A model generated the notes under the pieces. It was not told where the DNA came from and did no database searches. It was given only the letters and a program-made list of their open reading frames with translations. This document shows positions 1 through 7,027 of a stretch of 47,064 bases of DNA, in pieces. Each line of letters opens with the position of its first letter. The first letter of the stretch is position 1. Source of the DNA: Microcaldota archaeon (GTDB lineage Archaea > Micrarchaeota > Micrarchaeia > Anstonellales > Anstonellaceae). The position numbers were made by a program, and so were the translations under genes. Location of the stretch: assembly GCA_018304295.1 (NCBI GenBank), contig JAGVWK010000020.1:1-47064 (forward strand), given 5' to 3'.

Positions 1-11
1 GACAGAAATAG

Positions 12-173
12 CTAAATTTTCTTCTTTATGACAAGATAAACATCCCTGCCAAGATACTCTTTTGGGCAGTCAACTTTGGCGCTGTTGCCAAAAGGAGTGA
101 CTTTCCTCTGGATAAAACCATCCACTCCTTCAACAACTACTTTCGTTTTCTCTTCTATCCTGATTTTTCTCAT
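12..173 (-). CDS. DUF2080 family transposase-associated protein
   Basis: This 53-residue protein has the family's recognisable core, VTPFGNSAKVDCPKEYLG, which resembles an AbrB-like swapped-hairpin DNA-binding fold. DUF2080 proteins are found beside archaeal transposases, and here the gene is divergent from one. I start it at the ATG at 173 rather than further upstream because an AT-rich TATA-like box lies about 27 bases before it and the family begins here. Its likely role is to bind the element's own promoter or ends; this is inferred from fold and context. Confidence 0.8.
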   Translation of the reverse strand: MRKIRIEEKTKVVVEGVDGFIQRKVTPFGNSAKVDCPKEYLGRDVYLVIKKKI

Positions 174-196
174 ATTAGGATATACTAAGGATATCC

Positions 197-208
197 TTAA
201 AAATATAT
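197..208. promoter_or_regulatory. TATA-like element between DUF2080 and transposase genes
   Basis: The run TTAAAAATATAT lies about 27 bases upstream of the minus-strand ATG at 173, the spacing of an archaeal leaderless promoter. It is also about 20 bases upstream of the plus-strand ATG at 226, so it may serve both genes. There is no clear ribosome-binding site before either start. Confidence 0.45.
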
Positions 209-225
209 CGCCCCAAAACAAATCC

Positions 226-1218
226 ATGATGCGCAGCAATGAAATCAGGGAGCGGCTCAAGGACATTGATGATTTTCTTCTTGACCACTACAAGGCAACC
301 CATCAAGAAAAAAAGAGGGATTGGAGGACATACGAGCAACAGTTGAGTCATAGAGTAAAAACTGCAATCAGGGAACTTGGGCCCCTGATTGACGAGGCAA
401 CAGGAAAAATTACAGTTTCAAGGGAGCTGGGGCGGCCGCCCCAGCTCTCAATAAAGCAAAAGCTGACCCTCCTCCTGATGAAAGAGCTTTTTGACAGGAG
501 CAACAGGAGCATGGCGTCCATGCTAGCCGCCTTTTCCCTTCTCAGTGAGATAGATGTCAGCTACAAGACGCTTGAAAGGCTCTATTCCGACCCTGAGGTT
601 GAGATCGCGCTCTTTAACCTCCATGTTTTGATTCTGAGGAAAAGGGGAGTGAGTGTTTCTGATGCGGCAGGGGATGGGACTGGTTACTCCCTTTCAGTGG
701 CGCAGCATTATGGGACAGAAGCTGCCAAGAGAAAGGACAAGGCAAAGAAAAATCCAGAATCAGGAGGCAAGAAATTCGTATTCTCTTTCAAACTGCTTGA
801 TTTGGAAACTTGGCTTTATGTGGCATATGGAATTGGCTTTAGGAGTGAAAAACAGGCGTTTGACAATGCGATGCAGATGCTGAAGAAAGTAGATGTGTCC
901 CTCAAGTCCATCAGGCTTGACAGGTATTACAGTTGCCAGCGTTATGTCGAAAGTTTTGGGATGACAAAAGTCTACGTAATCCCAAAGAAAAATGCAACAC
1001 TGAATGGAAGTTGGGAGTGGAAGAGGACAATGTTTGATTTTGTTGACAATACCATTCCATATCTGGAGGAGTATTATCAGAGGAATAATTCTGAGGCAGG
1101 TTTCTCGGCAGATAAGAGATGGTTTGGCTGGAAGGTTGATCAGAGGAGAGATGATAGAATAGAGGTTGCCATAGCCTGCGGCAACCTATGGCACAATCTA
1201 TTCAACATGTATCGCTAG
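226..1218 (+). CDS. DDE transposase
   Basis: This 330-residue protein has an IS4-like DDE layout. The likely catalytic residues are Asp150 (in DAAGDGTGYS), Asp232 (in IRLDRYYS) and Glu290 (in NNSEAGFSADKRW), the last followed by the Lys/Arg-rich stretch usual after the DDE glutamate. The N-terminal part is helical and charged and probably binds DNA. The reading frame is open up to base 76, but I choose the ATG at 226. The upstream residues form an unrelated hydrophobic stretch antisense to the DUF2080 gene, and the family-like sequence begins at the double Met. The frame is intact, so the element may be active. The exact IS family is not certain. Confidence 0.8.
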   Translation: MMRSNEIRERLKDIDDFLLDHYKATHQEKKRDWRTYEQQLSHRVKTAIRELGPLIDEATGKITVSRELGRPPQLSIKQKLTLLLMKELFDRSNRSMASMLAAFSLLSEIDVSYKTLERLYSDPEVEIALFNLHVLILRKRGVSVSDAAGDGTGYSLSVAQHYGTEAAKRKDKAKKNPESGGKKFVFSFKLLDLETWLYVAYGIGFRSEKQAFDNAMQMLKKVDVSLKSIRLDRYYSCQRYVESFGMTKVYVIPKKNATLNGSWEWKRTMFDFVDNTIPYLEEYYQRNNSEAGFSADKRWFGWKVDQRRDDRIEVAIACGNLWHNLFNMYR

Positions 1219-1582
1219 ACTTTTGTCCCACAGCCCTCCTAGCCCTATCCTTTTTATGTTCGGGCAACTTGACAATCGGTGTATAACGGGGCATTAATGC
1301 GCCACATTGCTTTTCAGGCGCTTCGGCATCAGCAAGGGCGTTATTTTTCAGAACCTTCCAGTAGCCCCCGCGTTGCGTACCCACGCGTGCTATTGCCCCC
1401 TCTTTTTTCAGCTTCTTCAGATTATATTTGACGCCTATCTGGCTGAGCCTAGTCATTTTGGCGAGCCTAGAAACAGTGATTCTCGGGTCTTCGATAATCC
1501 CCTCCAGAATCTTCAATACGGTTTCAGGATAGTTTTGGCATGGTTCCTGCGCAATCCCGCGGGTGTGCGCTTCATTTCCTCA
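1202..1582 (-). pseudogene. Winged-helix C-terminal remnant of an AlbA_2/RecG-like protein
   Basis: The frame is open from about 1582 but has no convincing start; the first usable codon is a TTG at 1516. It reads HTRGIAQEPCQNYPETVLKI and then a winged helix ending RVGTQRGGYWKVLK. This is the Gln/Thr linker plus C-terminal winged helix seen at the end of AlbA_2 (Schlafen-type) ATP-binding regulators. The tail overlaps the transposase 3' end. It directly follows, in another frame, the complete AlbA_2 gene at 1572-2912. It is either the surviving tail of a second paralogue largely lost after insertion, or a duplicated winged-helix domain cut off by a frameshift. Confidence 0.55.
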
Positions 1583-2912
1583 AAATCTCCCAATGCCCGC
1601 TGCTCGTCTTCCCCACCCTGCGGATGGCGTTTTTGGCTCTGAGCCTTTCCAGATATTCTTTCACGGTGTCTTGGCTTAACTTAAGCTTTTCCGAGAGCGC
1701 CTTGCGGGATATCTTCGTGTCATTTTTTATCTCGCCAAATATTTTCAGTTCGAGGGCGGTCAATCCAGCTTGGGGGGTTGCTTGGGGGGTTGCTTGGGGG
1801 GTTGATATCTGTGCCTGCCGGGGAAACACAACAGAGAACCAACCCTCGCTTATGTCGAATTTTGCCTTCAGCCCGTATTCCGCCATTGCCTTGCGCATCC
1901 TCCCTATGCCCGAGCCGACCTTCTCCACCCTGTCAATTCTCAGGAACAGGTCCATGAGGAGCGGATTCCGTGGCATGCTGCGCTTTCCAAAGTCCTTCCT
2001 TGTCAGGCCGGAAACGAGCCCGCCGGGGTTTGAAATGTCAACCCTGTCAAGGTATATGTCAATCTGCACGTGCCCGTTAGAAAAATAGTCGCGGTGTACG
2101 ATTGCGTTTATGAGTGCCTCGCGCAGCGCCTCTTTCGGAAGCTCCAGCCTGTTGGTGCGTTCCATCTTTATGATGAAGTTCGTGTTGAGCTTGGAGCGGA
2201 TGTATTCCAAGGCATTCTCGAAATTGGAAAGGATGTCGGCATTAAACTCCTTCATATCTATTATCTGGTGCTTGTCAGTGCCTTCGTAAAGCGCGCACAC
2301 CACCGTGGCGCCCATGAAGAATTTGGCTATCCTATGGGTGAACAGGAGCACGCCCGCGTTTTTCATGTGCCCGCCGTCAAGCAGGTCGAGGTTGCGGAGG
2401 GTGTCCGCCTCGTCCTTCAGCGGCGTTATGCCCGCCTTTGCGAGGTAATCCTTGAATTTCAGCCTGTAAAAGTCATGCCCGAAATCAAATTCCATGTTCG
2501 GCTTTTCGTCAAAGCGCACAAGCCGCTCCCTTTGAAAGAACCCGCGTATCTCGTCCCGCTTGAGCTGCTGCGAGGTCGAACCTATGCGCAGGTAAAATTG
2601 CCCTGCCGACGAATGGGGCTTGTTTTCGCCTTCCGGGATGTGGATTACCGCGAAGTCTCCCACTCTTTCCACCGACACCCTGACCGATGGCTCAAGGTTC
2701 CTTGCAGTGGTATTGATTTTTGCCTCGTCCGCATTGCTCAACTTATATCCGCAAGCCGAGCCATCGTCGCGCACGCCAAGAATTATCCTGCCTCCAGATG
2801 CATTGGCGAAGGCGCAGATATGCCTGCCCAAGTCGGAAGGAATGCCCTCCTTGAAGTCAAGTGTGTAGCCCTCACCTGTCTCTATCAAGCCACGCAACTC
2901 TTCCTTGTTCAT
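1572..2912 (-). CDS. AlbA_2 (Schlafen-type) domain ATP-binding transcriptional regulator, RecG-like
   Basis: This 446-residue protein has three parts. An N-terminal AlbA_2 domain spans about 1-125, with YTLDFKEG and GGRIILGVRDDG. A GHKL-like ATPase part covers about 240-350, with LREALINAIVHRDYFSNG and ISNPGGLVSGL. After a linker, a C-terminal winged helix covers about 385-446. The linker contains ATPQATPQATPQ, encoded by three perfect 12-base repeats. Such proteins are often annotated as RecG-like helicases but lack helicase motifs; they are thought to regulate transcription. The gene starts at ATG 2912 with no strong ribosome-binding site. A similar winged-helix remnant follows its stop. 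Confidence 0.8.
   Translation of the reverse strand: MNKEELRGLIETGEGYTLDFKEGIPSDLGRHICAFANASGGRIILGVRDDGSACGYKLSNADEAKINTTARNLEPSVRVSVERVGDFAVIHIPEGENKPHSSAGQFYLRIGSTSQQLKRDEIRGFFQRERLVRFDEKPNMEFDFGHDFYRLKFKDYLAKAGITPLKDEADTLRNLDLLDGGHMKNAGVLLFTHRIAKFFMGATVVCALYEGTDKHQIIDMKEFNADILSNFENALEYIRSKLNTNFIIKMERTNRLELPKEALREALINAIVHRDYFSNGHVQIDIYLDRVDISNPGGLVSGLTRKDFGKRSMPRNPLLMDLFLRIDRVEKVGSGIGRMRKAMAEYGLKAKFDISEGWFSVVFPRQAQISTPQATPQATPQAGLTALELKIFGEIKNDTKISRKALSEKLKLSQDTVKEYLERLRAKNAIRRVGKTSSGHWEILRK
1769..1804. repeat. Three perfect 12-base tandem repeats in the regulator linker
   Basis: The unit CTTGGGGGGTTG occurs three times head to tail. It is in frame on the minus strand and encodes the linker repeat Gln-Ala-Thr-Pro. 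Its length is a multiple of three, so gain or loss of units changes linker length without shifting the frame. Confidence 0.9.
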
Positions 2913-3271
2913 GTCACGAACCCCATTGAACCGAACCGTCGTTTGTGCCTTTCAGCCCTATTGAATTGGAGATGTTTATAATGCTGATTTTGGCAGCTGC
3001 CGCTGGCTCCCGCACGGCGCAGTTCTGGGATTTGGCAAAAGAAGGGCAAATGCCAGTTATCTCTTCGTGGTTGAAGTTTGGGCGCAGGTGCCCCAAACCA
3101 ACGCGCGGTCGGGGCGCTTAACATCCCCTAAAATACATACCTTTGCGCCGCCGCAGGCGGCGTCCATCCAACTTTTTTAAGGAGAAAACAGGCGCAAAGC
3201 TAGGGTGCATAAAATAAAAGCAAAGCCATGGCGCGCATGCCAGGCTTGCAATTCCAAAAATCCGGGAAACC
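2913..3271. other. Intergenic stretch, mostly without a recognised gene
   Basis: No tRNA or confident gene is visible. A minus-strand frame at 2914-3096 reads from a TTG and contains FNHEEITGICPSFAKSQNC. It could be a small or decayed protein, but it has no ribosome-binding site and matches nothing I know. A TATA-like ATTATAAAC on the minus strand near 2970-2980 may serve the regulator gene. The stretch also holds a GC hairpin at 3146-3162. Confidence 0.4.
3146..3162. terminator. GC hairpin with T run on the plus strand
   Basis: CGCCGCC and GGCGGCG form a 7-base-pair stem around a GCA loop. A TTTTTT run follows on the plus strand at 3173-3178. No plus-strand gene ends nearby, so its function is unclear. 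It could insulate the convergent surroundings or be part of a decayed unit. Confidence 0.35.
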
Positions 3272-3460
3272 TTAAATCTTTTTCACGTTCTTTGCGCGAA
3301 GCCCGCGTTCACCCGCTTCTGCGTCGTACTCCACAGAGTCCCCGACTGCGAGTGCGCCGCCTGCGATGGACGAGGAGTGCACGTAGACGTCCTTGCCGTC
3401 ATCGCCCGTGATAAACCCAAATCCGCGCTCGTTGTTAAACATTTTTACTTTTCCTTTCAT
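3272..3460 (-). CDS. Cold-shock domain protein (CspA family)
   Basis: This 62-residue protein is a complete cold-shock domain. It has the RNA-binding motifs RNP1 (RGFGFITGDDG, about 13-23) and RNP2 (VYVHSSSI, about 25-32). It is an OB-fold single-stranded nucleic acid chaperone acting in the cytoplasm. The length matches bacterial CspA. Cold-shock proteins are patchily distributed in archaea, so acquisition from bacteria is possible. The start is supported by a GGTGATC site three bases before the ATG. The gene stands alone. Confidence 0.93.
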   Translation of the reverse strand: MKGKVKMFNNERGFGFITGDDGKDVYVHSSSIAGGALAVGDSVEYDAEAGERGLRAKNVKKI

Positions 3461-3463
3461 TTA

Positions 3464-3510
3464 GATCACCTTCGTTATGCTTCTTTTGGACTGCTTTGCT
3501 TATAATATTC
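3464..3510 (-). promoter_or_regulatory. Promoter and ribosome-binding site of the cold-shock gene
   Basis: On the minus strand GAATATTATAAG (3500-3510 region) is a TATA-like box about 45 bases before the ATG. GGTGATC (3464-3470) complements the archaeal 16S rRNA tail and sits just before the start. This predicts a short leader of roughly 15-20 bases. Confidence 0.55.
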
Positions 3511-3832
3511 ACCCCGCCCGTGGCAGGATTTGAATTAATAAGCAACCAACCGGAGTGCAGCATAAGCTTCCCGCTGGTTTCGCGCGTGCTTAACAAAAGC
3601 ATGGGCTACTGGGATTTGATGCATGCACTATCAGCCCATAAACGGCTGCGAATGGCAATGTACATGTATACTAACACATATTGCCTTGCAAAGGAAATGC
3701 TCACACTAACGAAGAGCATCCTCACCGGCAAGGAAACATATTACATCTCAACGGTTGGTGTTTTGTTCGTTGTTGCAAGGCCAAAAAAATAAGCGCCAAA
3801 ATAAGCACCCCACGCAGCTTCGGGAGCCTATT

Positions 3833-3843
3833 CTTATATATTA
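3833..3843 (+). promoter_or_regulatory. TATA box of the glycan operon
   Basis: CTTATATATTA is centred about 33 bases before the ATG at 3871. No ribosome-binding site precedes that ATG, so the transcript is probably leaderless or nearly so. This would be the main promoter of the following glycan genes. Confidence 0.6.
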
Positions 3844-3870
3844 TTGGCACGATAACAAGCCAGTGTTCAA

Positions 3871-5028
3871 ATGAAAATAGGAATACTCACCGGCACGCGC
3901 CCTGACATAATAAAGATGGCGCCGCTTTTCTGGGAGGCAAAAAAGCGGGGGCATTCGCCAATCCTAATCCATACCGGGCAGCACTACTCAAGCCATCTTT
4001 TTGCAGGCGTATATGAAAGCATGGAACTGCCGCAGCCGCACCATTTGCTTGAAACAGGCGCGTGCGCCTCCCCTGCGCAAAGCGTGGGGAAGATGATGCT
4101 TGCGGCTGACAAGCTGCTGCGCGAAAAGGAAAAGCCGGACATTCTTCTAACACATGGCGACACGCTTACTTCCCTTGCAGGCTCAATGGCAGCATACCTT
4201 AACCTCGTGCCTGTTGGGCACGTGGAGGCGGGCTTGCGCACTTTTAGCCGCGAGCCCTACCCAGAGCAGCTTGACACGCGCTGCTCCGACGCCGCAAGCG
4301 ACCTTTATTTTGCCCCCACGGAGCTTAACAGGGATAACCTCCTGAAAGAGGGCTTTTCAAAGGAGCGCATCTTTGTTACCGGCAATACCTCGGTGGACAC
4401 GGCGCTTTGGGCTGCCAATATGCCAAACGCTGCGGCTTTGGATTTCTTTTCCAAGCATGGAATTGATTTTTCAAAGCCCACCATTTACTTTTCAATCCAC
4501 CGGCGCGAAACAACAATGAGCAAAGAAAGGTTCTGTGCAGCAGCGCAGGCAGCATTTTCACTCGCATCAAAGGGATACTGCGTTGTGTGGTCAATACGCC
4601 CGGGCACAAAAGCGGCACTAAAAGAATACGGGCTTGCAAGCGAGATTGCAAAATACCCCTCCCTGCACACGATTGAGGAAATCCCCTCCTACGTGCACAT
4701 AATACATCTGATGCAAAAATGCCGCCTTTTATGCACGGACTCAGGCTCAATGCAGGAGGAAGCCGCGGCGCTGCACATTCCGTGCATAACAGTGCGATAC
4801 GTAACCGACCGCCCTGAGAGCGTATCCGCGGGCGCAAACGTGCTTGCGCCCCCCGCAAACGCGCAAAGCATCCTCAAGGCGGCAGAATACGTGGAGAAAA
4901 ACCACTCAAAAATGTCAAGTGCTAAAAATCCCTTTGGCGAGGGGAATTCCGCAAGCCTCATATTGGATGCAATAGAGAAATGGGAGGGAAAACTGATTGG
5001 CTGGGAACACCAAAGACACAAACTCTAA
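3871..5028 (+). CDS. wecB: UDP-N-acetylglucosamine 2-epimerase family protein
   Basis: This 385-residue protein has the GT-B-like epimerase signatures in order: GTRPDIIK (8-15), TGQHYSSH, THGDT, GHVEAGLRTFSREPYPEQ, SIHRRETT, CTDSGSMQEEAA and VRYVTDRPESV. The family converts UDP-GlcNAc to UDP-ManNAc (WecB), or the diacetamido-uronic acid analogue (WbpI). Some positions differ from classic WecB: GTRPD for GTRPE, and LDTRCSD where PEExNR is usual. The window also encodes relatives of WbpD, WbpB and WbpE, so the WbpI-type substrate is a serious alternative. The gene opens the glycan operon and is followed after 9 bases by the next gene. Confidence 0.85.
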   Translation: MKIGILTGTRPDIIKMAPLFWEAKKRGHSPILIHTGQHYSSHLFAGVYESMELPQPHHLLETGACASPAQSVGKMMLAADKLLREKEKPDILLTHGDTLTSLAGSMAAYLNLVPVGHVEAGLRTFSREPYPEQLDTRCSDAASDLYFAPTELNRDNLLKEGFSKERIFVTGNTSVDTALWAANMPNAAALDFFSKHGIDFSKPTIYFSIHRRETTMSKERFCAAAQAAFSLASKGYCVVWSIRPGTKAALKEYGLASEIAKYPSLHTIEEIPSYVHIIHLMQKCRLLCTDSGSMQEEAAALHIPCITVRYVTDRPESVSAGANVLAPPANAQSILKAAEYVEKNHSKMSSAKNPFGEGNSASLILDAIEKWEGKLIGWEHQRHKL

Positions 5029-5037
5029 GGGTGCAAC

Positions 5038-5988
5038 ATGAAAGACCTACGCATAAAAAGCCTGTTCTCCTACGCAACAAAAGCCGCGTACTTCGCGCTC
5101 ATGCTGCTCACGTTCATATTCATCATCACAAAAAACATCCTGCCTGCGATTCTCATCCCGTTTGCGGCGATTCTTATAATTTCACTTGAGCTTATGCGCT
5201 ACTCGCTCGGCTACGGCTTTTTGCCGGACTCAAAAGACGTGCTGGCAGCATTTTTTGGCTCGCTACTTTTCATGCTCGCGCTGGTTTTCCTTTTGGGCTT
5301 CTCATCCCCGCTGCACTTTATAGCATCCTGTTCAATGCTTCCCTCATATCTCCCTGCAGACGCATTTTTTGTACTTCAGGAAAACTATCAAATTCCCATT
5401 GTGGAAATAAGTTACCCGTTCCCAACCAACAGCAGCGCAACGGTCTTTATCCAAAACCACTCACTAAGCGTTGTAGGCTCCTTCTATTCCTACTGTACGC
5501 TGCATAAAGGAGAAGATTGCAACACTCTGGTGCTTGAGCCACAAAAAGTTTCAGAACAAATAGGGCCAGTAACCTACCATTACGGCTCATGCCTGCGCGC
5601 GGATTTGCAAGGAAACGCGCATGCCGTCCCATGCGTAAAAAGAGCATCGGTTGGGGGGCAGGAATTCACCCTCAGCGAGCAGTCCCCTATCCTTGCCTTC
5701 TCTTCAGAAACACTACCTACCTATCCTCAGAACAGCCTGATATCGCACAGGGCATGGTTTGCCATAAGGGATTCTATTGGAAATACCTATTACTTTACCA
5801 AAGGCGACAACAACCCCATATTTGACAGCCAATATTTTGATTATGAAAACCAGTTTGCAAGCATCCCTGTAAGCGACAGCCAGATAAAAGGAAAACTGGC
5901 ATTTCGCATCCCGCTCATAGGGCGGCTCAGCCGCAATTTCAAGAGCGCTTCCTCCCTGCCTGGCTGCGACAGCTATCTTTTGGATTAG
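5038..5988 (+). CDS. Signal peptidase I-like membrane protein (S26, archaeal Ser/His type)
   Basis: This 316-residue protein has three predicted N-terminal membrane helices (about 16-32, 33-51, 68-90). The S26 signature CSMLPSYLPAD follows, with the likely nucleophile Ser99. The second conserved block is LISHRAW with His237 and YYFTKGDNNPIFD (about 251-263) with Asp257 and Asp263. Archaeal and ER-type signal peptidases use Ser and His rather than Ser and Lys, which fits. A near-family ending, GKLAFRIPLIGRL, follows. About 110 residues lie between the Ser and His blocks, so the protein is nearly twice the usual archaeal length. Its place inside a glycan operon suggests a dedicated processing role, which is inference. 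The start has GGGTG eight bases upstream. Confidence 0.75.
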   Translation: MKDLRIKSLFSYATKAAYFALMLLTFIFIITKNILPAILIPFAAILIISLELMRYSLGYGFLPDSKDVLAAFFGSLLFMLALVFLLGFSSPLHFIASCSMLPSYLPADAFFVLQENYQIPIVEISYPFPTNSSATVFIQNHSLSVVGSFYSYCTLHKGEDCNTLVLEPQKVSEQIGPVTYHYGSCLRADLQGNAHAVPCVKRASVGGQEFTLSEQSPILAFSSETLPTYPQNSLISHRAWFAIRDSIGNTYYFTKGDNNPIFDSQYFDYENQFASIPVSDSQIKGKLAFRIPLIGRLSRNFKSASSLPGCDSYLLD

Positions 5989-6013
5989 CAACTGTGCATG
6001 CGGCAGGCGCATG

Positions 6014-6023
6014 TTTTTATAAC
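6014..6023 (+). promoter_or_regulatory. TATA box for leaderless start at 6043
   Basis: TTTTTATAAC is centred about 24 bases before the ATG at 6043. This marks a leaderless start and argues against the upstream ATG at 5998, which would precede the promoter. Confidence 0.6.
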
Positions 6024-6042
6024 TAAAAGAAATAATCAACTC

Positions 6043-7020
6043 ATGGGTTTAGAAAGCCCAAGAATGGGCTCGGCAAGGGCAGTCGCATCCGCAGTTTTCA
6101 TCTTTCTGCTTATTTTTTATTCTTTTTTTGTTTATGCATTCCGCCCTTCTAATCCGCTGCCATTCCCGGAGTTTGAGGACAGGCTTGTGGTAGTTCTTTA
6201 CATTCTTTTCATATCAAATGCGTTGTTTTATGCAGGAGAAATCTTATCCATCGCCGGTGCCGTGCCACCCATGCTCCTAAGGCACATATCCGCGCTTTTT
6301 TTTGCGCTTGTGCCACTTGCAAAAAAATCATCAGTACTGCTTTCATCCAACCTCTCCTCACTCGTGCAAAAGATTATTGCTGCGTCGGGCAGCCTGTTTT
6401 TGCTTTTTGCAAAGCTTTTTCCAGCTTTGCGAGGCTGTTTTGCTTTTTTAAATGCCGGCATTCTATCTCAGGCACGCAAGGCGCTTGCAGCAATCGCAGC
6501 CAGCGCATCCATTTGCGCGCGCCGCTTATTTTCTTTTCTTGCAACCCCCATGACTTTGATGCTCAAACCCGCAAGTGAGCACCTATTTTTGCCGGCACTC
6601 TCCATCGCGCAAAAATTCCTCCCAAGCGGCAAATATTATTTTGCCACGTGCGGGCTTTTCATTTTCCTTGCCCTTTCCCCGCTCTTTATTTTCGGCAAAA
6701 GGGAAATGGCTGACTTTGCAGCCCTCATTTTCGCAGGCTACGCTGTTTTCTCCCATTTGCGCAGGCTTGACCCGCGCATAATGATTGTGGCTTCCATCCT
6801 ATTTCTTGCAGGCAGCCCTATCCTGATTGCAATGCAGGAAAGCGCGCGCGCAGAGCTTTGCGCAATTTACGCATACTACTCGCTTTGTGCAGGCGTGCTT
6901 TTGCAGGCTGCGCACTACACAAGAAGCCGCGGGGAACTTCAAGTGGAAAATGAAGCTGCCAACTGCGCTGCACATGCACAATCCAACGGGCAGCCCTTAC
7001 AAAAACCGCATGCAGCGTGA
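6043..7020 (+). CDS. Multi-pass membrane protein of unknown function
   Basis: This 325-residue protein is rich in Ala, Leu and Phe and has about seven or eight hydrophobic segments, with a hydrophilic C-terminal tail of about 35 residues. I recognise no family motif. An upstream in-frame ATG exists at 5998, but a TATA box lies between it and 6043, so 6043 is preferred. The gene sits between the signal peptidase-like gene and the UDP-glucose dehydrogenase gene, so a part in glycan assembly or export is plausible but unproven. Confidence 0.6.
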   Translation: MGLESPRMGSARAVASAVFIFLLIFYSFFVYAFRPSNPLPFPEFEDRLVVVLYILFISNALFYAGEILSIAGAVPPMLLRHISALFFALVPLAKKSSVLLSSNLSSLVQKIIAASGSLFLLFAKLFPALRGCFAFLNAGILSQARKALAAIAASASICARRLFSFLATPMTLMLKPASEHLFLPALSIAQKFLPSGKYYFATCGLFIFLALSPLFIFGKREMADFAALIFAGYAVFSHLRRLDPRIMIVASILFLAGSPILIAMQESARAELCAIYAYYSLCAGVLLQAAHYTRSRGELQVENEAANCAAHAQSNGQPLQKPHAA

Positions 7021-7027
7021 TGCAACC

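Larger units (their letters stand above)
1..1227. mobile_element. Candidate insertion sequence with DUF2080 gene and DDE transposase
   Basis: The segment carries two divergent genes typical of an archaeal transposon: a small DUF2080 protein on the minus strand and a DDE transposase on the plus strand. The first bases (GACAGAAAT) resemble the reverse complement of bases 1219-1227 (GACAAAAGT), matching 7 of 9, which could be imperfect terminal inverted repeats. If so, the window starts at the left end of the element. The right end lies just past the transposase stop and runs into a winged-helix remnant on the minus strand. The repeats are short and no target duplication can be checked because nothing lies to the left, so the boundaries are uncertain. 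Confidence 0.5.
3461..3870. other. Intergenic stretch between the divergent cold-shock and epimerase genes
   Basis: Apart from the two flanking promoters I see no supported gene. A plus-strand frame at 3496-3792 lacks a ribosome-binding site and has a composition unlike the neighbours. Two minus-strand pieces resemble the 3' half of a tRNA (TTCAAATCCTGCC and ATCAAATCCCAG), but neither has a matching T-stem or acceptor partner, so no tRNA is called. Confidence 0.4.

Noticed and set aside
1769-1804. Short tandem repeats as a possible CRISPR-like array
   Set aside because: The units are adjacent with no spacers and are in frame in a protein linker.
2070-2981. A 303-residue plus-strand frame
   Set aside because: It is antisense to the AlbA_2 regulator, whose domains are clear.
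2914-3096. Small minus-strand frame with two cysteines
   Set aside because: Starts only at a TTG without a ribosome-binding site and matches no family I know; mentioned only in the intergenic note.
3505-3640. Two minus-strand pieces resembling the 3' half of a tRNA
   Set aside because: Neither has a pairing T-stem, and no matching 5' acceptor strand is present within a normal distance.
3496-3792. A 98-residue plus-strand reading frame between the cold-shock and epimerase genes
   Set aside because: It has no ribosome-binding site or spaced TATA box, overlaps the cold-shock promoter, and its composition does not match nearby genes.
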